Shown piece after piece: positions 5,186 through 11,299 of a stretch of DNA of 25,055 bases (within the stretch, counting starts at the first letter, position 1; each line of letters begins with the position of its first letter). Position numbers and translations under genes: made by a program. The notes beneath the pieces are model-generated. The model ran no database searches and was not told the origin of the DNA. It was given only the letters and a program-made list of their open reading frames with translations. Location of the stretch: the IMG/VR virus record IMGVR_UViG_3300042691_019716, positions 1 through 25,055 of that record; one strand, written 5' to 3'. The stretch comes from a virus.

Positions 5186-8087
5186 ATTCTTTTCCTCTGA
5201 CCGCTCCCGAGCGAATGTCGGCGAGCGTCTGTCGCCCGATCGCTCCGCGGTTCGCTTTCATTCCGGCCACAAATACATGACCGGGCGGCACGGCCTTGAC
5301 CGTCGCGTTAAAGTCTTCGATCGCGGTCGCGAGACGATCATTTGAACTATCACGGCCCGAATAAAATGCCGTGTCAGATTGCCGCGTGTATGGTTGCTGG
5401 TTATCGTATCGACCAGCCGATGAGGATGACGACGAACCGCCCGAAGCAGAAGCTCCATTGCCGCCGCCAAGGGCACGGGCACCGAGAGCGGCTCCGACGC
5501 CGACAGCACCTGCGACAAGTGCGGCCTTTAAGTAGAATTTCGCCGCTGTAGTGTGCATCGCCGCTGCGTAAAAATCGTATCGAGCAGCAGCGGCTGAGGC
5601 TTCGGCGTATTCGAATATTGCTTTGAATCCCGACTGAACCGCGATGCTCATTGCGGCAGATGCGAGCATCTTGAGAGCGGCAGCCGCTGAGAAATCGCCC
5701 GTGAGCAGCCATTGCACGCCGAGCTGAGCGAGTCCATCAACCATCGACCCGATGGCACCGCCAGCGAAGTCCGCAACGTCGGCATAGACGTTCTTCATAA
5801 ACTCGGCATCTGAGAGCATTTGATCCTGATCGCCAAAGATCGAGACCAGATCGACACCCATACCGCGAGCGATGCCGCCGCCGATGCCGCTGCCGCCCGT
5901 GACGGTCTGAGCCTCGGTCGTGCGACGAATGCCCTCGCGGATGAAATCATCCATCATCCGCATCTCTTCGCTCGCTGCGTCGAGGCGTTCGCGAGCCGCT
6001 GCGGCCTGGCGTTCGATGACCGTTGCAATGTCGCCCTCTTTCCTGAGCCGTTCGACCGCAATGGCGAGATCGAGTTGCGAGATGCGATGTCGGTTTTCCT
6101 CAGTGTCGGCGAGGCCTTTGACCTCGTCGCGTTCATCGGTCAACATGTCGATCCGCATCTGTCCGATGCGTTCGGCGTATTCCGTCTCGGTCAGTTCTTC
6201 GTCGCGAAGCTGTGCCCGCAGGATCTCGCCCGCATAATCGGCCTCAGCCCGTCGAATATCGAGCCGCATGTTGCTGGAACGCTGCTCTGACTCGATCAGG
6301 TCATCCGCTGCCCCTTGCCACATCTCGGCATCGGCCATCATGGCATCACGCTGCATTTCGAGCCGCTGCTCAAACGCCCGACGCTGTTCGTCCTCGAACT
6401 GACGAAACGACCCGCCCCATTCGTCGCCCTTGATGTTTGCCGACGAACCGCCGAAAAACTTCTTAAGAGCGGCCGGACGATGGTCGCGGAGCATCTTTTG
6501 AACGCCTGACGCGGCTGATGTGCCGAAAGAGTCTTTAGCGGTCAGGCTGGCGTTCGGATTGCCGCCGAGAACTGTTCGATAGAGATCTGTCAGCGAGGCT
6601 CCGGCGGTTGTGCGTCCGGCACCCGCGAAACGATCCTGAAAGAAGCGGACGACCGACTTTTCGATCTGGTCTTCAAAGCTTTGCCCGGGCCGCACGCCAT
6701 AGCGTTTTTGCTCTTCGGGTCCGAACTGGATCAATCCGCGATATTTGTTACCTTCACCGCCGACCTTATTCGGGCTGTAAGTTCCCCCCGATTCAAAACC
6801 GATGATCGTTGCTAAGTCGAGAGGCGAAACGCCAAGCTTATTGGCGGCATTGACGAGAGCACGCCCTTGCGAACTAAGCTGAAACGGTGACTTGCCGCCC
6901 TTTGGAGCGGTCGCGGTTCCGGCTCCGGGCGTCGTTGCCGGTGCTTGCGGATTGAGGGTCGACTGTAGACGTGCATAGTCCGATTGGTAACTAGCTAATG
7001 ATTGCTTATAGTTTTCGAGGTGTGTGCCGTAATTTTGGACAGGGTCGCTGGCGTCCGAATATCCTTTGACGATGCCTTCGCCGAGGTTTCGCCCGAAGTT
7101 GTTCGCCGCCTCATAGATCGCTCCGCCCGGGCCGAATGGCAAAATGTATGCCCACCAGCTCGAATCAGTGATTCGCGAGCGAGAGATTCCGTCACCGATC
7201 GCCTCGCCAATAGCAAACCCGAAAGAAACGCCGCTTTCTTTCGCTGAGGCTTCCTGTTCTTTCAGGCTCTTTGCGATCTTGGATGAAAACTTGCCGATTT
7301 CGGCATAGATCGGTTTGAAAGCTTCCGTCGCGGTCTGCAGAGCGATGTTCTCGATTGTCTTCATCGACCCCGAGAACGTATCGACCTGCTTCTCCATTGC
7401 ATCGCCGAAATTCATGCGGCTGAACTTCTGGAACGCTTCGAATAGCTGCTGACTCGAGATCTTGCCGTCCTCGGCCATCTTGCGGGCTTCGCCTGCGGTT
7501 TTGCCGATAGATTCGGAAAGGATACGCCACGCGGGAATACCCCGCTCGGCGAGCTGCTCCATTTCTTCGGCTGAGACTTTCCCTTTCGACGCGATCTGAG
7601 CGAGAGCGACGCCGATGCCTTCCATGCGTTCGGCTGAAAGGTCGCCGGTCGCGGCCGCCGTGTTTCCGATGTCCTTGATCAGCGGGACGATCTTCTGTGC
7701 CTCGATGCCTGCACCTTGCAGACGCTGAGACATTTTGAGGATCGCTTCGGAGTCGAGAGGCGTCGAGCGTGAGAGTTTTTGCAGTTCGGCGATGTGTGCC
7801 GACGCCTGACCAGCCGAGCCGCGCATCAGCGACGTGAACGAAAGCTGAGCCTGTTCAAGCCGCGACGCGTAGTTGAAAATGGCAGTGCCGCCTTCCATCA
7901 GCTTGCCGGTCATCCGCTGAATGGCATCGGAGGCGAGATTACCGCGAAAAACATCCGAGAATCCTGAGCCCTGCTTTTCAATGCGGCCCATGACCTTTTC
8001 GACGCCTTCGAGCTGACTTTTGACGCGGTTTGCCCCGGCCCCGTCGGACTCGATCTGGAATCTCAGTTTGTAATCGGTAACAGCCAT
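5154..8087 (-). CDS. Tape measure protein with embedded lysozyme-like domain
   Basis: Sets tail length and is ejected through the tube during infection. The 977 residues have the usual order. A tape-measure N-terminal domain (about 1-290) contains LEQAQLSFTSLMRGSAG and ISSQQLFEAFQKFSRMNFG. A Pro/Ala/Gly-rich linker (380-400) follows. A lysozyme/transglycosylase-type domain at about 405-510 has the likely catalytic Glu432 in GFESGGTYSP, then RGLIQFGPEEQKRYG. A long charged coiled coil spans about 560-720, and Ala/Gly-rich hydrophobic segments (about 790-880) may insert into the inner membrane. The muralytic domain probably makes a local hole in peptidoglycan at DNA entry. It follows the gpGT frameshift cassette directly, exactly as lambda H does. 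Its Shine-Dalgarno site is weak, which suggests coupling to gpGT. Confidence 0.95.
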   Translation of the reverse strand: MAVTDYKLRFQIESDGAGANRVKSQLEGVEKVMGRIEKQGSGFSDVFRGNLASDAIQRMTGKLMEGGTAIFNYASRLEQAQLSFTSLMRGSAGQASAHIAELQKLSRSTPLDSEAILKMSQRLQGAGIEAQKIVPLIKDIGNTAAATGDLSAERMEGIGVALAQIASKGKVSAEEMEQLAERGIPAWRILSESIGKTAGEARKMAEDGKISSQQLFEAFQKFSRMNFGDAMEKQVDTFSGSMKTIENIALQTATEAFKPIYAEIGKFSSKIAKSLKEQEASAKESGVSFGFAIGEAIGDGISRSRITDSSWWAYILPFGPGGAIYEAANNFGRNLGEGIVKGYSDASDPVQNYGTHLENYKQSLASYQSDYARLQSTLNPQAPATTPGAGTATAPKGGKSPFQLSSQGRALVNAANKLGVSPLDLATIIGFESGGTYSPNKVGGEGNKYRGLIQFGPEEQKRYGVRPGQSFEDQIEKSVVRFFQDRFAGAGRTTAGASLTDLYRTVLGGNPNASLTAKDSFGTSAASGVQKMLRDHRPAALKKFFGGSSANIKGDEWGGSFRQFEDEQRRAFEQRLEMQRDAMMADAEMWQGAADDLIESEQRSSNMRLDIRRAEADYAGEILRAQLRDEELTETEYAERIGQMRIDMLTDERDEVKGLADTEENRHRISQLDLAIAVERLRKEGDIATVIERQAAAARERLDAASEEMRMMDDFIREGIRRTTEAQTVTGGSGIGGGIARGMGVDLVSIFGDQDQMLSDAEFMKNVYADVADFAGGAIGSMVDGLAQLGVQWLLTGDFSAAAALKMLASAAMSIAVQSGFKAIFEYAEASAAAARYDFYAAAMHTTAAKFYLKAALVAGAVGVGAALGARALGGGNGASASGGSSSSSSAGRYDNQQPYTRQSDTAFYSGRDSSNDRLATAIEDFNATVKAVPPGHVFVAGMKANRGAIGRQTLADIRSGAVRGKEFATSMGLGRG

Positions 8088-8090
8088 TTT

Positions 8091-8701
8091 TTACCGGAAC
8101 TTGCGGCCGAGGTTCGCTTTTCTCTCGCGTTCGCGTGTGATGCGTCGTTCGTTAAGTGCCTGGGCTTCCATCAGCGTCGCGACGCGTTCAAACCAATAGA
8201 CCGACATCTCGTTTTCGACCGTGTCAGGCAGTACGCCGAACTTTTCAGCGACTGCGATGATCATCCCGCCCTCAGGCGGTCCGGCGTGCTCAGTGGGCGA
8301 GAGTTTGCCCTTTTTCTTCTCGCCGAGCTCAAACCACAAGGCTATTTGCTCGGCTGTTCTTTTGGGCTCGTGTCCTCGCTGATCGCTTTCTGCATGGCCT
8401 CGACGTTTCGCAGGTCCATCAAATCGAAAAGCTCGACCGAGATCGTAAACGGCTTGCCGTCCGTATCGCCGAGATCAGGAAGGCTCTCGATGCGTTCGGA
8501 CAAGACGTCAGACGACCAGACCTTTTCGCCCGCCTTGTCGGCGGCGTCCTGTCTGGCCTGAAATTCTTTTAGTTCGCGGACTGTGAGGCTGAAATACCGG
8601 ACGCGGATCTCGGCGGTTTGTTCGACGTTGTCGGCGTCGGTATAGATGTAATCGCACTTCGTCTCGCGGACGTTGCGTTTCGCGGTGTCTAATTTGATCA
8701 T
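8091..8701 (-). CDS. Tail assembly chaperone gpGT (product of -1 ribosomal frameshift)
   Basis: In lambda-like phages a minor fraction of ribosomes slips back one base at the end of G to make G-T, which recruits the tape measure and tail tube protein. Here the gpG frame runs from 8701 to the slippery heptamer at 8366-8360. It continues in the -1 frame as RTAEQIALWFELGEKKKG and on to the stop at 8091-8093, giving about 203 residues (114 from G, 89 from T). The T part has no good start of its own: its first candidate is a TTG inside the G overlap without a ribosome-binding site. Position before the tape measure gene supports the assignment. Confidence 0.88.
8322..8366 (-). promoter_or_regulatory. 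-1 programmed ribosomal frameshift signal (CCCAAAA plus stem-loop)
   Basis: On the - strand the heptamer CCCAAAA (8366-8360) is read C CCA AAA in the gpG frame, matching the X XXY YYZ rule. Five bases later GCCGAGC (8354-8348) can pair perfectly with GCTCGGC (8328-8322), forming a 7-bp stem with a 19-base loop. The gpG stop codon lies in the loop. Slippery site, spacing and stimulatory stem are all where established -1 signals have them. Confidence 0.85.
8342..8701 (-). CDS. Tail assembly chaperone gpG-like (zero-frame product)
   Basis: A 119-residue chaperone made when no frameshift occurs. It is an acidic, helical protein starting MIKLDTAKRNVRETK, with VRELKEFQARQDAADKAG in the middle and FDLMDLRNVEAMQKAI near the end; no catalytic motif is expected. 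I chose the ATG at 8701-8699 because AGGAG lies 8 bases upstream; a longer frame starts at 8749 but has no such site and would run into the terminator hairpin at 8726-8759. The gene sits between the major tail protein and the tape measure, as in lambda. It ends with TAG at 8344-8342, 16 bases past the slippery site. Confidence 0.87.
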   Translation of the reverse strand: MIKLDTAKRNVRETKCDYIYTDADNVEQTAEIRVRYFSLTVRELKEFQARQDAADKAGEKVWSSDVLSERIESLPDLGDTDGKPFTISVELFDLMDLRNVEAMQKAISEDTSPKEQPSK

Positions 8702-8718
8702 GCTCGCATCTCCTATCG

Positions 8719-8759
8719 AAAAATGCCGGTTTCTGGCGAATTGGCACACCAGAAACCGG
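8719..8759 (-). terminator. Intrinsic terminator after the major tail protein gene
   Basis: A perfect 11-bp stem (CCGGTTTCTGG / CCAGAAACCGG, 8726-8736 and 8749-8759) with a 12-base loop is followed on the - strand by CATTTTTC. It lies between the major tail gene (stop at 8777) and gpG (start at 8701). It would favour high expression of the major tail protein with reduced read-through into the chaperone and tape measure genes. Confidence 0.75.
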
Positions 8760-8776
8760 GCTGAGTGTTGGCGGAG

Positions 8777-9553
8777 TTAGGCCGTGACTTCGCGATAGAC
8801 GCCGTACTGACCATAGGTTGCGTCGACGGCTTTAGTCGTATCCTTGAGGATCGTAAACGGGATCTCGTAGGTGTTGACCTCGTTACCCTCGCCCATCAAA
8901 TTCCAGTTCGCGGCCGGTTCCGGCTGGATCTTGTAGAGATCGACCAGGCATTTCTTGTCACCGTCAGCGATGTTAATGCCCTTGAACCGCAAATACTTTT
9001 CAAAAACACGCTGCTGCAGCATTCCGACGCCGACAGCGGCGGCTTCGGTGCCAGCGGCAAGGATCGGCTGCGTCAGCCCGCTGAAACTCAGGAACGTGAC
9101 GACGCCCGCGTCGAGATCGACGGTGTAATGCGTGCCGAGCGTGAGCGTGACCGGCGAACCGGTCGAATCGGTCAGCACCAGCGACGAGACAGCAACACGC
9201 CCGCCCGGTATCGGCATAACATCACCAACCGCGAGGCCTGACGGAAAAGCCGCGGCTGAGAATACACCACCAGCGATCGTCGTATCTTCGCCGTAAAGGT
9301 AGAGCTTGAGCAGGTTTGCCGTGTGGGTCGAACAGCGGAGCGAACCATTGCCGGCCATGAAAGAAACCCTCGAAAGATCATTTGAGGCGACCGATGCTCG
9401 CTTCGAGCGGTGCATGATCTTTTCGGTCTCAAACGAGACGGTCAACGAATCGATCTCAGGCAGAGCGATATCGAAGTTATCGACGGCACCGGCCGAGGTT
9501 CGCTCGCCGAGCCATGCTTCGCCGTGGGCGTAATAATAGTTTGTGTCTGACAT
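8777..9553 (-). CDS. Major tail (tube) protein, gpV-like
   Basis: The structural subunit of the tail tube. The 258 residues begin MSDTNYYYAHGEAWLGER, with an acidic-to-aromatic beta pattern: FDIALPEIDSLTVSFETEKIMHRSKRASVASND, then MAGNGSLRCSTHTANLLKLYLYG, and ending NTYEIPFTILKDTTKAVDATYGQYGVYREV. This is the usual organisation of lambda-V/TTP-type tube proteins, including the helix that follows the first beta pair and a C-terminal beta hairpin. It lies between the tail terminator region and the G/GT chaperones, and it is followed by a strong terminator hairpin, as expected for an abundant virion protein. A good ribosome-binding site (AGGAG) precedes the start. Assignment rests on fold pattern and conserved position. 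Confidence 0.85.
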   Translation of the reverse strand: MSDTNYYYAHGEAWLGERTSAGAVDNFDIALPEIDSLTVSFETEKIMHRSKRASVASNDLSRVSFMAGNGSLRCSTHTANLLKLYLYGEDTTIAGGVFSAAAFPSGLAVGDVMPIPGGRVAVSSLVLTDSTGSPVTLTLGTHYTVDLDAGVVTFLSFSGLTQPILAAGTEAAAVGVGMLQQRVFEKYLRFKGINIADGDKKCLVDLYKIQPEPAANWNLMGEGNEVNTYEIPFTILKDTTKAVDATYGQYGVYREVTA

Positions 9554-9579
9554 CGTGGTTTATCTCCTATTTGAGCCTC

Positions 9580-9753
9580 TTAGGCGGATTTTTCAGCGGC
9601 AGTGACGACGGGCTTTTCTTCCTTGACGACCTTGCCAAAGAACTTGGCGATCTCGGCATCGACCTCGACGACTTCGCCGGCTTCGCGTTCGCGGCCGTCA
9701 ACGTGACAACGAGCGGCGAGTTCGACTTTTACTTTCTTGGTTTCTTTTGCCAT
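9580..9753 (-). CDS. Small hypothetical phage protein (57 aa)
   Basis: A 57-residue frame fills the space between the tail terminator gene and the major tail protein gene. It starts at ATG 9753-9751 with AGGAG six bases upstream and ends with TAA at 9582-9580. The product is highly charged (KETKKVKVELAARCHVDG, then REAGEVVEVDAEIAKFFGK). It has the same look as the 64-residue protein at 10604-10798: a short beta strand with V-V-D/E at the middle, then a helix and a Lys-rich tail. Small proteins of this kind are common next to head-tail and tail genes. No function is known to me. Confidence 0.72.
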   Translation of the reverse strand: MAKETKKVKVELAARCHVDGREREAGEVVEVDAEIAKFFGKVVKEEKPVVTAAEKSA

Positions 9754-9762
9754 TGTTTTCTC

Positions 9763-10317
9763 CTAGTTGCTGGCTAATTTGCCAGTCGTATACATGATCT
9801 CGATCTCGACTTGAACGCCCGTGACCTGGTAGGTCTCATCGGCGTAATCGATAGAGTGGTCTTTTTCGCGTGTTTCCATCGCGAGGCCGATGTCGCTGTC
9901 ATCCGGCCAACGTTCGGCGAGCCAGTTGTTCGCCTGCGTTCCGTCGCCCAGGATCGCCCGTTTGATATCGGCGATCATCTGACGAGCCGTGGTTGCTGAC
10001 ATTCCGTCATCATCCGTCTCGCCTCGGGCGATAAAGCCCTTGAGCATCAGCGGCATGACGTGAACGACGCGGCGCCGAGCGTTTGGCTGCTCGACCGTTT
10101 CCGTTCGCCCCTCGAAGACCGTGATCGCCGGAAGCTCGCCCTCGGCCCAGTTCGGCTTGCTATCAGCAACGGACGGGATCGTCGTCGGGCCTTCGCCTTC
10201 GGCGGCGACCGTTCGAGTTCCGAGCGTCGTGAAATAGTCCGTACCTGCAACGATCTTTTCGCCGAGCCGTGCGACGACAGCGGCGATGATCTGCTGAGAT
10301 TTGGGCGTATCAGGCAT
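9763..10317 (-). CDS. Tail terminator / minor tail protein, gpU-like
   Basis: Probably caps the head-proximal end of the tail tube. The 184 residues start with an N-terminal helix (SQQIIAAVVARLGEKI), followed by beta segments (AITVFEGRTETVEQ, RRRVVHVMPLMLKGFI), a helix (ATTARQMIADIKRAIL) and a C-terminal beta strand (YQVTGVQVEIEIMYTTG). This is the organisation of lambda gpU and related tail-completion proteins. It is joined without a gap to the gpFII-like gene (stop at 10318-10320, start at 10317) and precedes the major tail protein, so position agrees. Whether it is the gpU or the gpZ equivalent cannot be settled by eye, but a separate gpZ-like gene is present near terS. Confidence 0.72.
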   Translation of the reverse strand: MPDTPKSQQIIAAVVARLGEKIVAGTDYFTTLGTRTVAAEGEGPTTIPSVADSKPNWAEGELPAITVFEGRTETVEQPNARRRVVHVMPLMLKGFIARGETDDDGMSATTARQMIADIKRAILGDGTQANNWLAERWPDDSDIGLAMETREKDHSIDYADETYQVTGVQVEIEIMYTTGKLASN

Positions 10318-10620
10318 TTAAGTTTTCAAATAAAGGACCGTCATTCCGGTTCCGACTTTTGCTTGCCGAGCGATGATGTAGCTGACATCGGCGATCTCGA
10401 CCCGCATCCCGTCTTTGATCAGCGTCAGATCACTGCTTTTGACGACGAACGTCGGACGCTGTGCCTCGATCTCAGTGCCGTACATCACGGCCGCGTCAGT
10501 CGGTTCGGTAAAATCGCCATTGATGCAAACCTCTTTCGAATCCGAGACCCGAAACGTCCCGCAGGTCGTAAAGATCCTGTCACTCAAAATATGGTCAAGA
10601 TCATCACTGAGACTCGGCAT
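10318..10620 (-). CDS. Head-tail joining protein, gpFII-like
   Basis: Connects the filled head to the tail. The 100 residues show the pattern of the gpFII/attachment family. They begin with a short helix (SLSDDLDHILSDRIF), then strands with GTFRVSD and a EIEAQRPTFVVKSSDL segment. The hallmark DLTLIKDGMRVEIADVSYIIARQAKVGTGMTVLYL follows: a SHALE-like GxxxxIxxxxYxVxxxxxDGTGxxxLxL ending. The gene overlaps the 64-residue gene upstream by 17 bases and abuts the tail terminator downstream, the same position as lambda FII (after the capsid, before the tail genes). Confidence 0.83.
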   Translation of the reverse strand: MPSLSDDLDHILSDRIFTTCGTFRVSDSKEVCINGDFTEPTDAAVMYGTEIEAQRPTFVVKSSDLTLIKDGMRVEIADVSYIIARQAKVGTGMTVLYLKT

Positions 10621-10798
10621 CGGGTTTCTTTTTCGTCTTCGCGGCTTTTGCTGGCCTGTCTACGAGTTCGGCTTTGCCTTGTCGTATGTATCTCGCGGCC
10701 CATGCTTCGGGAAGATCGACCACGGCTCCGGGCTGGATGATCACGCCTGAGCGTGGATCACCAACCCGTTCCGTGATTCTGACTTTCGTGTTTGCCAT
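10604..10798 (-). CDS. Small head-completion-region protein (64 aa)
   Basis: A short basic protein: a beta segment with a VGDPRSGVIIQPGAVVDLPEAW core, a helix (AARYIRQGKAELVDR) and a Lys-rich tail. The D/E-L-P-xx-A-xx-Y-I/L-x-x-G-K-A pattern is common in small phage proteins encoded between capsid and head-tail genes (gpFI position), but its role is not established. The start overlaps the upstream stop as TAATG, so it is translationally coupled to the 144-residue gene. Confidence 0.7.
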   Translation of the reverse strand: MANTKVRITERVGDPRSGVIIQPGAVVDLPEAWAARYIRQGKAELVDRPAKAAKTKKKPDAESQ

Positions 10799-11232
10799 TA
10801 GACGTTTGCGTAGACCTCAACGCCGCGATCTGCTGCCGAGTTTGGCGACTCTGCCGGACGCGACAGAATGGCGATGACCGTGAGATACGTTCCGGACGAG
10901 CCATCGCCGCCGGTGATCTCAAAGTCGATATAACGCTGACGGCCGATCAGATCGACCTCAAACGCGTGAATGTCGTTGTCGCTGTCGGCTGCGGTTGCCA
11001 GTGCGAAATCGGTGCCGCCCGTTGCGATGGTCGTCGGGCTGCCCATATTCGACGCATCCGACATGCGAATGCTGGCCGATGCCGGTGCGATGTCGATCGC
11101 TCCGAAGATCGCGAGGATCGTCAGGTGCTCATAGCCGAGCGTGTCGATCGCTGCCGTGGTGAACGCGGCAGCGTCAACGATAGCGGCTGGCGGCGTGACG
11201 ACTGCGTATTTAACATTTGCTGCTGATTTCAT
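10798..11232 (-). CDS. Putative capsid decoration or head-associated protein
   Basis: A 144-residue, Ala/Thr-rich, beta-type protein without Cys, directly downstream of the capsid gene. It contains VDAAAFTTAAIDTLGYEHLTILAIFGAID, a strand-rich middle (ASIRMSDASN, FALATAADSDNDIHAFEVDL) and RQRYIDFEITGGDG, then an apparently buried strand (TYLTVIAILSRP). This profile occurs in phage structural proteins that measure about 130-150 residues and lie at the lambda D/FI position. A good ribosome-binding site (TGAGGA) precedes the ATG. A head-decoration role is inferred from position; the family is not certain. Confidence 0.6.
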   Translation of the reverse strand: MKSAANVKYAVVTPPAAIVDAAAFTTAAIDTLGYEHLTILAIFGAIDIAPASASIRMSDASNMGSPTTIATGGTDFALATAADSDNDIHAFEVDLIGRQRYIDFEITGGDGSSGTYLTVIAILSRPAESPNSAADRGVEVYANV

Positions 11233-11260
11233 GTTCTTTTCCTCAGAAAGTTAAGAGATA

Positions 11261-11280
11261 GGCGGGATATTTCACCCGCC
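11261..11280 (-). other. Hairpin after the capsid gene
   Basis: GGCGGG and CCCGCC (11261-11266 and 11275-11280) form a 6-bp GC-only stem with an 8-base loop in the gap between capsid stop and the next start. There is no T-tract after it on either strand, so it is not a clear terminator. It may stabilise the capsid mRNA. Confidence 0.45.
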
Positions 11281-11299
11281 CTTATTCGGTTTCGCCGCC

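Noticed and set aside
10060-10740. + strand frame of 226 residues across head-tail genes
   Set aside because: Spans three well-supported genes on the other strand, with Arg/Asp-rich composition typical of antisense reading.
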